Origin: Protopterus annectens
Lineage: Eukaryota; Chordata; Ceratodontiformes; Protopteridae
Direction of reading: 5' to 3'
Assembly (NCBI RefSeq): GCF_019279795.1
Contig: NC_056734.1
Coordinates: 3,361,006-3,425,005, forward strand
DNA length: 64,000 bases
The notes under the pieces were generated by a model. The model saw only the letters and a program-made list of their open reading frames with translations. It did no database searches and was not told where the DNA came from. The number at the start of each line of letters is the position of its first letter. Within the stretch, counting starts at the first letter, position 1. Made by a program: the position numbers and the translations under genes. Positions 33,156-42,599 of the stretch are shown one piece after another.

Positions 33156-34966
33156 ATGTCAGAACAAATTGAGAAAGTTAATAATTGTCTTGTGGTAAAC
33201 AAATACCTCATAAGGACTTCCATTCTCTCTGCCTTCCTTGCCTGGGCCCAGACCACGGCGTCTCGGCCTGTGCTGCCTATGCTTGCTTTAATAAGCGCAG
33301 TCTCAGGCGCCGGGCAGAATTCGCCGAGGACTTTTTCGGTGAATCCTTTGCATATATCATGCCGTCGGATCTACCGACAACCCAATCTGCTAAAAAACGC
33401 AAGGACCGGGACCGGCATCCACGGCCCGCGTCCACTACCGATGCTACTCCCAAATCCTCGGCTAGCGCTCTGGTCCCCTCGGAAGTGGTAGATCAACCGC
33501 TCCAGGCCGGCGACACAGCGTTAACACGACCTTCGGTCTCGGAGATCTCTCCGGTGCCGGTTGTGGATTTTCCCCCGGAAACCGAGGTTCTGGATCTACC
33601 CGACACCATTCCTGTGGACAAGGTAACGCCTGCACGTGGGGCTGCTAGGCCTCCTGTTTCCATGTCCATCAAAGCCTTTGCACGTGCTAAGGCCGCCAGT
33701 CAGGCCAAGGCCCATCCTAAACCTGCCCAGGCCCCTTCATCTGATAAGCAGATCATGTCTCTGGCTGCAGATCTTATTTCCCTTATCAGGGGGTCTCAGC
33801 CTCATCTGGACAGGGGTTCTCAGCCACCTGCAGAAAAAAGGCCTAGAGCTGAGCAGGCGGACGACCTCTCCTCGGATGAAGCCTCTGGGGATTCAGAGCA
33901 TTCTGATGCCCAAGAAGAACCCTTCCAGGCCTACGAGGACTCTGATGCTGAGGAATCAATTCCCTCTGCCTTCCCTCCAGAGGATTTCTCTTTTGGTGAA
34001 GTCCTGCATTCCATGAGGGAACATTTTCAATGGCAGGGTCAGGAATTTTCTGACTCCAGGAAAAGGCTTCGTACTTTCCTCAAGCTTCCCCAGCACAGAC
34101 CCTTTGCTATCCCTCCAGTTATGGATGTTTTGGATGATGTTTACTCTGACTCCAGTGCCAACCCTGATTCTCTTCTTCCTGCTCCTGTCAAGCCGGACAG
34201 ATATTACAGGGTCCCTGACACTCACAAGCACCTTTTTAAGGCTCACTCTGTGGACCTAGAAACTATTTCACAGGGCCCCAAGGGAGTGACTTCCTCCTCT
34301 GCCAAAAACCCACTGCCAGCTGACAGGGAAGCAAGGTCCCTGGAGAGATGGGGTAAAAAAGTATATACCTCTACTACTTTAGCCATGAGGTCTCTTAACT
34401 GCCTTTTTCACATGTTTCAGTACCAAGATTTTCTCCTAGATGATTTGCAGAAAAAGTTAGCCTCTCCTGAGCCTATTGATAAAAAGGCACTGCAGGATCA
34501 TATTCATAACACTCAGCAGGTTAATAACCATTTTCTGCAGTGTGGTTATGATGCACTGGAAGCTTCATGTAGGGCAGCTGTGACTGGGGCTGTAATACGT
34601 AGACATGCTTGGTTGAAGGATCAGTCTTTGCCTGACCATGTTAAAGTAAAGTTACTGGATGCACCATTGGAAAAACAAAAGCTTTTTGGTGCTACTGCAC
34701 AAGATGTATTGAAATCCATAGAGGAAAAAGCAAAGTCAGTACAGACAGTCAAGGATTTCCTTCAGGTTCAGCCACCCAGATTCAGCAGAAACTGGCCCTC
34801 CAAGAATTGGTCCTTCCCCGGCTCTGACAAGTTTCAAAGGGGAAAAAGCAGACGTGGCCGATGTAGAGGGCAGTACCGAGGATCTTACAGGGGACGCCAA
34901 TGGCAACCTCAAAATCAAAGAAGTGGCGCAGACAATTCAGCTGCACCACAAGGACAATCACAATGA
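33156..34966 (+). pseudogene. DIRS-B gag-like ORF1, one frameshift at the N-terminus
   Basis: The native ATG at 33156 (MSEQIEKVNNC) is separated from the rest by a 4-base deletion near 33187-33189 relative to DIRS-A. From there the frame is open for more than 590 codons to TGA 34964-34966. Features in order are the Cys/His head (CGKQIPHKDFHSLCLPCLGPDH, then CAAYACF), a KKRKDRDRH basic patch, an acidic YEDSDAEESIPS stretch (about 33931-33966), the conserved FKAHSVDLETISQGPKG and ERWGKKVYTSTTLAMRSLN blocks, RRHAWLKDQSLPDHVKVKLL (about 34604-34663) and an RG-rich tail. It is the best-preserved gag of the A-D family here. The stop context is CAA-TGA-C. Confidence 0.85.
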
Positions 34967-36829
34967 CTTGACTTTCGTACCGCCTACAAAGGTTCAAAGA
35001 GAAGCACCTTTGGGTGGAAAATTAGGCTTATTCTCACAAAACTGGCATATCTTAACCAAGGACAATTGGATTCTGGATTTGATAGACAAGGGTTACAGAT
35101 TCCACTGCCACACAACCAATAAAACAAGGCATTCCAAACCTGCCACATCATCAAAGGGCAGAGGCACTCACTCAAGTTTCCAAGCTATTAAGTATAAAAG
35201 CAATAGAAAGGGTTCCTCCTCAGGAACAAGGCCAGGGATTTTATTCAAGATTGTTCCTTGTTCCAAGAAAAGAAAACAAGTGGAGACCCATACTGGACTT
35301 GTCAACTCTAAACACTTTTCTCATTGTGCCAAAGTTCAAAATGCTGACATGGCAGCAACTTCTTCCCATGTTGGGCAAGGGGTCTTGGCTGGTCACTCTG
35401 GACCTCAAGGAGGCATACCTGCATGTCCCAATCGGACAAAGCTGCAGAAGATACCTCAGATTTCTTGCAGGGACAGAGCATTATCAATTCTCAGCATTGC
35501 CGTTTGGCTTATCTACTGTGCCCAGAGTGTTCACGAAATGCCTGGCATCAGTAGTGGCACACTGCAGACTGCAGGGGATTCAAATATACCCCTACTTGGA
35601 CGACTGTCTCATACAAGCAGACAACAAACAAACCTTAAAAGGGAATTTGGACTATGTCATGCATCTGTTGCAGGCCTTGGGATACACAGTCAACATTCAG
35701 AAGTCAAACTTACTACCTTCCCAACAAATTATATTCCTAGGAGCCAAACTGGACACGGAAAAACAAATGACCTACCTCACAGAGGAAAAACAACAGCATT
35801 TACCAGAGTACTTCAAAGGCCTAGCAAAGCTTTCCCAGCTGACTGCAAGGAAAATCATGCAGGCCCTGGGCTTCATGGCATCTTGCATCCTTCTGATACC
35901 TTTGGCAAGACTTCATACGAGAAAGCTGCAGTGGTATCTAAAAAACTTATGGTCTCAACACAGCAACAGCTTAGAGGACATAATCCCACTTATTCCATGT
36001 CTGCAAAAGGAATTTCTATGGTGGGCTCAAGCCAGTCAACTAAACGAAGGCATGCCTTTCAACAGACCTCAAGCAGACCAAATGATAACAACAGACGCCT
36101 CAGACCATGGATGGGGGGGCGCACATGGAGGGCAGATGCATTCAAGGTCTTTGGACGCCAAAGGAAACACATCTGCACATAAACCAAAAGGAGATGTTGG
36201 CAGTGATACATGCCATCGAGACTTTCGAAAAAACACTAAGACAGGGACATCTGCTAGTAAGGACAGACAACACTACTGTCATGTGGTACATAAACAAGCA
36301 GGGAGGCACTCATTCTTACCCCCTCTGCAGACTAACAGTGCTTATCTGGGAAAAATCCCTGAGCTTGAGGATACATTTACAATCCCAGTTTGTACCAGGC
36401 AAGGACAATGTACTGGCGGACAATCTGAGCAGAAATTTCATGGATCCACACGAATGGATGCTGCACCCTCACATTTTCTCTCTACTGGCAAGGACATGGG
36501 GAAGACCGGCCGTAGATCTTTTTGCTACCCACTTAAATCACCACCTGGAAAAGTTCTGCACAAGGACGCACCACCCTCTAGCTTGGAAAACGGATGCTCT
36601 CTCCTTCAGCTGGAATTCTCTAAAAATGTATGCATTCCCTCCCCTGCCTCTGCTGACCAAGGTGATACTGAAGATCAAAGCAGAACAACCAACAGGCATC
36701 TTGATAGCTCCAGACTGGCCGAGGCAACACTGGTACCCATTGCTATTGACCATAACTCGGACCAAGCCATGGCCTCTGACCCTATGGCCCCTGCTCCTAA
36801 CTCAACACAATTACAGGACTGTACATTAA
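34965..36829 (+). pseudogene. DIRS-B pol: RT, RNase H and methyltransferase-like domain, two frameshifts
   Basis: Pol begins in +1 to gag at the gag stop. RT shows RPILDLS, LVTLDLKEAYLHVPIG (about 35392-35439) and YLDD at 35593-35604. A frameshift near 35113 separates the N-terminal REAPLGGKL part from RT. An extra G in a 7-G run (36112-36118) shifts the frame within RNase H, just after TTDASDHGWG. The continuation in the other frame has KEMLAV, RTDNTTVMWYINKQGG, LADNLSRN, then AVDLFATHLN and APDWPRQHWYP of the methyltransferase-like domain, with a stop at 36827-36829. Apart from these two indels the sequence is intact. Confidence 0.88.
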
Positions 36830-36867
36830 GACCTGAAAGCATTGCATTTGACAGCCTGGAGGCTACC

Positions 36868-37911
36868 ATGACTTCAACACCAAACTCTCTTTCCAAATCT
36901 GTTCAAGAGATCTTGATGGAAGCACGCAGACCTTCCACCAGAAAAACCTATTCAGCCAAGTGGAAGAGATTCAGTATCTGGAATGCCAACAGGGGTCAGG
37001 ACACAGCATTACTGTGTATACCTCAAATATTAGAATACTTGGCAGAACTATTTCATACTGGACTCTCATACTCCTCAATGAAGATTCATGCCTCAGCAAT
37101 CTCAGCAAAATGCAACTGTGACCCTCCAGTTTTTTCACATCCTCTGCTAAGACAGTTTCTAAGAGGGATAAAGAATATTAAACCTCCCAGAAACCAGCCA
37201 GTACCTGCATGGGACCTCAACTACGTGTTGGAAAAACTAACTCTCCCTCCATTTGAGCCAGCAGCAACCTCAGAAATGCAATTTCTGTCATGGAAGACTG
37301 CCTTCTTATTGGCAGTCACCTCTGCAAGAAGAGTTTCGGAGATACAGGCACTCATGGCACTGCCCCCCTTCCTCATTTTTCATCAAGACAGAGTCTCTCT
37401 AAGAACCAACCCTACATTCATGCCAAAAGTAATTTCCAGGGTGTCTCTAAATCAAGCTATTCATCTACCTGCATTCTTTCCCAATCCTCAAAATAAGGGG
37501 GAAAAACTTCTGCATACTTTGGACATACACAGACAATTACGCTACTACTTGGACAGAACTAAGGCCACCAGAAGGTCTGATCAGCTGTTTGTAGCCTATG
37601 CTGCTGGAGTACAAGGAAAAGCAATCTCCAAGCAAACAATTTCAAAATGGATTGGACATTGCATCAGATTTTGCTACTCTTTCCATGGAAAAGGTGTGCC
37701 AGCCAATATCGGGCCACATTCCACCAGAGCTATAGCCACTTCCACAGCTTTTCTAAGAGGAGTGGCAACAAAGGACATTTTAGAAGCTGCTACATGGAGC
37801 TCCGTGCATACATTTACCAAGCACTACAACCTTCCCTTATATTCCAGATCCCGAGCAGGCTTTGCTTCGGCAGTCCTGCAGGGGATTTTAGCTACACCAT
37901 CCTTATCTTAG
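36868..37911 (+). CDS. DIRS-B tyrosine recombinase, open frame
   Basis: The likely start is ATG 36868 (MTSTPNSLSKSVQEI), giving 347 residues to TAG 37909-37911. The binding region RRPSTRKTYSAKWKRF is followed by the catalytic TSARRVSE, the HSTR box near the C-terminus, TW, and FTKHYN with the Tyr nucleophile. Because of the upstream pol frameshift, an 886-codon frame runs from 35251 through this gene; its middle part (about 36118-36860) is out-of-frame pol and not protein. The start chosen here corresponds to the YR ATG of DIRS-A. All catalytic residues are present. Confidence 0.85.
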   Translation: MTSTPNSLSKSVQEILMEARRPSTRKTYSAKWKRFSIWNANRGQDTALLCIPQILEYLAELFHTGLSYSSMKIHASAISAKCNCDPPVFSHPLLRQFLRGIKNIKPPRNQPVPAWDLNYVLEKLTLPPFEPAATSEMQFLSWKTAFLLAVTSARRVSEIQALMALPPFLIFHQDRVSLRTNPTFMPKVISRVSLNQAIHLPAFFPNPQNKGEKLLHTLDIHRQLRYYLDRTKATRRSDQLFVAYAAGVQGKAISKQTISKWIGHCIRFCYSFHGKGVPANIGPHSTRAIATSTAFLRGVATKDILEAATWSSVHTFTKHYNLPLYSRSRAGFASAVLQGILATPSLS

Positions 37912-37942
37912 TTCCATCCACCCCCAGCTTGGCTATGGTACT

Positions 37943-38040
37943 CAACCCATATGTTATGACTGCAGTTGCATTCTTGAAGGACATAGTACAGTTTTGTACT
38001 TACCATAAATGTAGATGTCCGATAGATATGCAACTGCAGT
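37943..38040 (+). repeat. DIRS-B internal complementary region
   Basis: CAACCCATATG...GACAT (to 37984) is the reverse complement of the left tip, and AGTACAG...CAACTGCAGT (37985-38040) is that of the right tip. The right tip of the element carries GATAGATATGCAACTGCAG-type sequence, matched here. Confidence 0.88.
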
Positions 38041-38214
38041 CGGATTTTCCCACCCTCCTGCCCCTCTGTATCCTTCCCTTTTGGGTCCCTACCCCTCTTC
38101 CCTTCAGCTGGGGGTATCTCCTATGGTGTATCTGTTTATTACTGTTGTGCATGTTTTGCATTATTTTATCCATTTACCAAACTTAGCTTTCCAAGGAGGG
38201 CACCTGGCATCTGG

Positions 38215-38424
38215 GGCAAGAAACACTGAAGAAGATGGCGTCGGCCGATGCCTTTATACTCCAGCCGTTGTGACGTCGGAGAAGAGGCGACACCAGCCGA
38301 CGCCGGACCCAGACTTTGGAATTCGGCCGACCGAGGGCTGCCTGAGGCAGGACAACCCATATGTTATGACTGCAGTTGCATATCTATCGGACATCTACAT
38401 TTATGGTAGGTACAAAACTGTACT
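38215..38424 (-). repeat. DIRS-B right inverted terminal repeat
   Basis: This mirrors the left repeat and includes a minus-strand TATAAA (plus-strand TTTATA at about 38252-38257). The outer part (38381-38424) is specific to the right tip and pairs with the ICR. Confidence 0.88.
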
Positions 38425-38510
38425 TTTGTTTATCATATCCTCTCAGACTGACCAATATCAGACCCTCTTTGCATGACACCAAAAACTAAGCCAATTATTA
38501 AACTTTTTTT

Positions 38511-40466
38511 TTTTTACACCGAGAAAAGCACAGAATCTGTTTTTTCCTGTGAACACCTAATATTTAATATCTTTGAGTCAAGATAAAAAAAAATTCTGCA
38601 GACTGACAAATTAAATGTGTGCAAAATACATATAATAGCATAGCCTGGTGATTTATCTCGGATTTCTATTTCATCAAAAAGCAAATCTATTAAACTTAAC
38701 TTAAATCCTTCCACTGCAAAAATGTCTACAACATATTACTCAAAAGTGCTAGATACATAAACAGAGCATTACTTGTAGCACTATTTTATTTTTAAACACC
38801 TTTATTAAATTATCACTTGTGACATAGGCACATTTACATTTATATAAAAGTAATCAAATTGTATTAACAAGTTAAATATTATGCTTCGCACACACACTGC
38901 TATATATCGTAGAACCCCCTCCCTCCTCTTTCTTTCTCTTTGCCTATACTCTGATATCAATCCTTAATAAGAAAGACTCTCTCTAACCTGCAGTCTAAAT
39001 AAATTCTTGGCATCTTCCAATTCTGTTATCTTTCCCTCTCTAGTTATTTGCTCCCAATACCTTGTTTTTCTTGCCAGTTTTCTCCAATAAATTCCAGCCC
39101 CCTCTTACCTATTGTCTGTATCCCTACTTGCAGTCATCCCTGTTGACAGAATCTCCTTTCTCTGTTCTTGTGTTGACTTAGTTCTTACTTTATGGATATA
39201 ATATTCTGTATGATTATTGTTATTCTCCTTAAATGCCTGCTTCCAAAAATCCCAGTCTCTTCTTATTTCTTGAGCTTTTCCCCCTGTTTCAACATCATCC
39301 CTTTCTACTTTAAATGCTTGTAGCACTATTGACAAGAATGCATTTAACTGCTTCTGAGTGGCTATTCTGTGGTACATATTAAAGGTATAACAGTCTACAT
39401 CAGCTGCAGCAAACCAGAGGATCACAAGGATGTGGTGCACTGAGGACATGTTACAGTATTTGTGTGTGTCTGTATATGCAGGCACGAGGGCGTACCTATC
39501 ATGAAGACATTAAACATGAGATGTTGCAGGAGAAAGCCCCCACCCCATATCACAGCTTTAAAATGTCATCATAGCAGCTAATAGAAACCAGGGCTCTGGC
39601 AGATGGAATAATTTTCCAAAAGATTCTGGGAGAAAGCAACATCCTAACTCACAGTAGTCTGCGAAGACAGAAGCACTGTTTTTTTTAAGAGATTTGTAAG
39701 AGGAAAAATTCTTGCCTTACTGCATTCATACAGTTAATCTGGGTACATGACCCCCCCTCTCTCTATGAAGATGATCAGGGTAGTACATATACTGCCTTGA
39801 ACTGCTGCAAGTCAGTTGGTGTTGAAGAAAAAAATAGTGACTGTGCAGACAGATGTGAAGTAGGAAGGTGAAGAAAGGGATAGTGTCTGCTATTTACAGT
39901 CCAAACTCTATAATTTATACTGTACATAAAACATGTAGCTTCATTTTGTTTGAGATTTACTGTCTGCTTTTGTTGATACACCCAAGAGCCTGAGTCTCAC
40001 CCACACTTGTGCATAGGCTTTGGTTTGATGTCACAATAATACAATACTGGTTTAGGATCACAGGCGTTTCTGCCTAAATAATGAATTACAGTGTAAGCTA
40101 AACAAATTGTTATACAAGTACACCTGCAGGAAGCGTAAGGATTAAAATGACCAGCACTAAACACAATCACCATAAGTTACTGAAGTGCTCTACAAAACAT
40201 TCTAGAAGGCCTTCTTTCTTTAAATATACAGAAAGTGAATTCCTTTCTGGCAGACCCTCTTTGTGAACTAGTTAATTTGCCCTTAGTTATACTCTTGTCA
40301 CTTAATAATTCAAATTAACTTAACTTTAGATATAAAGATGCATATGACTGGTAAATGTAGCCAGTTGAAAACCAGTTGAAAAGTAATCATGTTTATCATA
40401 TTCTGTCTTATGTTTATCATATTCTGTCTTACTGTTGTTAATGTCTCATAGATCTGACTCAGTTGA
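38511..40466. other. Unrecognised non-coding interval
   Basis: Sequence between the 5' end of CR1-5 and the start of DIRS-D. A T-run (38502-38514) marks the left edge. A repeated TTTATCATATTCTGTCTTA segment is present in tandem at about 40389-40431. Apart from the open frame at 39105-39485, nothing was recognised. Confidence 0.4.
39105..39485 (-). other. 126-codon open frame of unknown origin
   Basis: The minus-strand frame runs MPAYTDTHKYCNMSS to a stop at 39105. It has a mixed, protein-like composition (RRDWDFWKQAFKENNNN, KVRTKSTQEQRKEIL) and could be a fragment of a transposon protein or a pseudo-exon. No family was recognised. It may also be a chance frame. Confidence 0.2.
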
Positions 40467-41658
40467 TGATCTTCCTGTTTTCACTGTTGCAGTCATAACT
40501 GATGGGAATTCCTGCCATGGAACCCCTTTGCTGGCCTGACTATCAGAGAATTTTCTCCTCCTCCTGAAGCCGGCGAACTTTCTTGCCTGTCAGATCCAGA
40601 TGAGAGAAAAAAGACATCTAAAGCTAAGTACCTTATTGGGGAGCTTTTCATGTGCTTCTTGACCAATGTCAAAGACCACACTGGGACTTTCACTCGTGTA
40701 ACTAACTTATCTGTGCCCAGAATACAACATACCTAACTGTTGGTTCTGTGCTCACTTTAATTTAACTGTAAAGCATAGGGCTGAGATTTTAGCTAAGTAT
40801 TTTAGTGAATTGCCAGGGCCTTTGCCTACTATGTCATCCACCAAGCAGGCTGAGGTTGATCTCCCTAAGCGTAAGAAGGAAAGGTGCTCAAGACTTAGGG
40901 TACCAGCCAACGTTCATCCGCCAGTCCACCTAAGCTTGTTATCAAAGGTGAGATGCCTTTGCAGTCCCTTCCGATGGAGGATGAGGATGACTGAGGATGT
41001 GGCACGGGCCTCTGTCTAGTACCACTTGGAGTCTCATTTGCCCCACACAAGCCAAGAAAGATTTGGCTCGTTGGTTGAGTCTGGAGTCTCTTTGCAGGTT
41101 CTGGCTTTCATTGACTGCTGTCAAACTGATGAAGGGGTATCCAGAGTTTTTTTTGTCAGGAGATTGCTTTGATTCACCATCCTCTGGATTTGGCTGTCCA
41201 CCCACTTCCTGACCCTAGCATGGAAGTTACCCTCCGGTTTGAGTTTAAGGCCTCATGTGAAAGGGCTGCATCCAGCTTTGTCCCAACCAAGGTCTGCAGG
41301 CTCCCACTCCACAACTCAGGCCCATTAATAGAACCTAGTTAGGTTATCTGAGGATTTGATCACCGTAGTCTGATTCGGACACCTTTCTCTCTCAGGTTCT
41401 GCCCCTGGTAAAAGAAAAATGGATATCTCCCCTCATCCTGAGTCTTTTGATTCTTTTGACTCTGAGGATGATAATGAAGAATCCACCTTATCTTTTGCTT
41501 CCTATGGGGATTCAGATTCTGATGAGAGCATTGCTTCAGCCTCTTCCCCTTAGGACATTTCTTTTGGGGGAGACCATTCATACCCTAAAAGAACACTTTA
41601 AATGTGAACCACAGGACTGTCCTCAGTCCAAGAAGAGGGTTAGAGAATTTCTGAAACT

Positions 41659-41677
41659 CATTGAGCATAAACTTCTT
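41659..41677 (+). repeat. Left target-site duplication of the V-SINE
   Basis: CATTGAGCATAAACTTCTT. The right copy at 41911-41929 differs at one base (G to A at the fifth position). Both belong to the interrupted gag codons. Confidence 0.9.
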
Positions 41678-41910
41678 ATGACTGCGGTGGTGGTGCTGTG
41701 GTAGCGTTGTCGCCTCATAGCAAGATGTTGTCCCGTTCGATTCTCAGCTAGAGCGTCTTCTGTGTGGAGGCATACATGAATGGGGCGTGCCTTCATTGAA
41801 GGTTGTGCGTCAGGGCTGGTAACCTGGTATGTAAAAATCCACTACCAATCATTAGCGGACCGGAGTTCCGCTGTGGCGACCCCTAACCGGGAAAAGCCGA
41901 AAGACGCAAA
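41678..41910 (+). mobile_element. V-SINE (tRNA-derived, L2-type tail) inside DIRS-D gag
   Basis: The head has tRNA-like polymerase III boxes: a TGGTAGCGTTG A-box region near 41698-41708 and CGTTCGATTCT as B box near 41734-41744. The middle contains the TCTGTGTGGAG segment found in zebrafish DANA. The tail reads CCGCTGTGGCGACCCCTAAC and GAAAAGCCGAAAGACG (41867-41906), the V-SINE/L2 3' end. Ogiwara and colleagues defined V-SINEs across zebrafish, coelacanth and lungfish. The copy is flanked by a 19-bp duplication with one mismatch, so both limits are exact. Confidence 0.9.
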
Positions 41911-41929
41911 CATTAAGCATAAACTTCTT
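41911..41929 (+). repeat. Right target-site duplication of the V-SINE
   Basis: CATTAAGCATAAACTTCTT, pairing with 41659-41677. Confidence 0.9.
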
Positions 41930-42599
41930 GCCATGCCTCCAGTCTTAGAGGTGATGAAGTCTTGCTGTATTCTTCCTTACAGCCAGTTCCCCTCCCCTCT
42001 TCCCCTTGGAAGCCTAACAGATTTTACAGTGTTGGATTCCCACAAACACCTTTTCAGGAACCTTGTAGCAGACCCTGAAGTGGTGACTAAGTGTCCAAAG
42101 GGAGATAAAACTGCTACGCCTAAAAATCCCCCGACAACTGACAAAGAAAGCAGAGCCTTGGACAAGTTCAGATAGAAATTATAACCTCTGCTACCCTGGT
42201 CATGAGGGCTTTGAATTGCCCATTTCATATGTGAAGTATCCGGAAACCATTTTAGATCAGAAGAAGCAAAAACATGTGAGGATTGAACACAAGGCTCTTT
42301 CCAAGGAACTGCTAGACTTGTGCAGCTCTTGCAGTCAAGTAGCGAAGCTCTCCTTGCACTGTGGCTATGATGCCCTGGAAGCTTCCAGCAGGGCAGCAGC
42401 AACAGGATCCATCATTAGAAGATATACCTGGCTAAGGGAACAGTCCCTCTATAAACATGTGAAATCCAATCTCTTGGATGCTCCCTCTGACAAAGATTTC
42501 CTTTTTTGCCCCAAGGCTGAAGCCATACTTAAGAAGATGGAGGATGAGGCCAAGTCCATGCAAGTTGTCAAGGACCTTGTTCACGTTCAAACACCTTAA

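Larger units (their letters stand above)
32855..38424 (+). mobile_element. DIRS-B, complete DIRS retrotransposon (5570 bp)
   Basis: The element starts at ATGTCCTTCAAG and ends at ACTGTACT (38424). The tips are confirmed by the ICR join GACAT|AGTACAG. The flanks GCAAAGCAGCATGG and TTTGTTTATC join into CR1 sequence as in CR1-1, with no target-site duplication. Gene order is as in DIRS-A, and B is closer to C than to A through the coding region. gag and pol have few lesions, and YR is open. Confidence 0.92.
31190..38510 (-). mobile_element. CR1 LINE (CR1-5), minus strand, split by DIRS-B
   Basis: The minus strand from 32854 down to 31190 encodes part of CR1 ORF2 plus the end of ORF1. The sequence continues across DIRS-B at 38425-38510, matching CR1-1 ORF1 sequence at about 10498-10585 with many substitutions. 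It lacks its RT thumb and 3' UTR: the left end at 31190 starts inside the RT, directly after the 3' end of CR1-4. It is more diverged from CR1-1/2/4 than those are from each other, so it represents another CR1 subfamily. Confidence 0.7.
40670..42598 (+). pseudogene. DIRS-D gag-like ORF1, decayed and split by a V-SINE
   Basis: The N-terminus (from ATG 40670) is hardly readable. The middle has DSDSDESIAS and DISFGE (about 41508-41565), then REFLKLIEHKLL ending at 41677, where the SINE enters. After the SINE, MPPVLEV resumes the block that reads IPPVMDVL in DIRS-B. LDSHKHLFRNLVADPEVVTK, CGYDALEASSRAAATGSIIRR (about 42361-42423) and SIIRRYTWLREQSLYKHVK follow, and MEDEAKSMQVVKDLVHVQ ends the conserved region. 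Stops and shifts occur near 41550, 42170 and 42240. Confidence 0.75.

Noticed and set aside
34854..36182. A 442-codon open frame overlapping DIRS-B gag and pol
   Set aside because: Only its first about 90 codons (the APLGGKL region) are real pol sequence; the remainder is out of frame with RT.
35251..37911. A single 886-codon RT-YR fusion protein
   Set aside because: The middle third is pol read in the wrong frame after a one-base insertion in a G-run. RNase H and methyltransferase motifs are in another frame, and DIRS-A has separate pol and YR frames.
41690..41750. Functional tRNA gene
   Set aside because: The A and B box sequence is the head of a V-SINE with an L2-type tail and target duplication; it lacks a cloverleaf.
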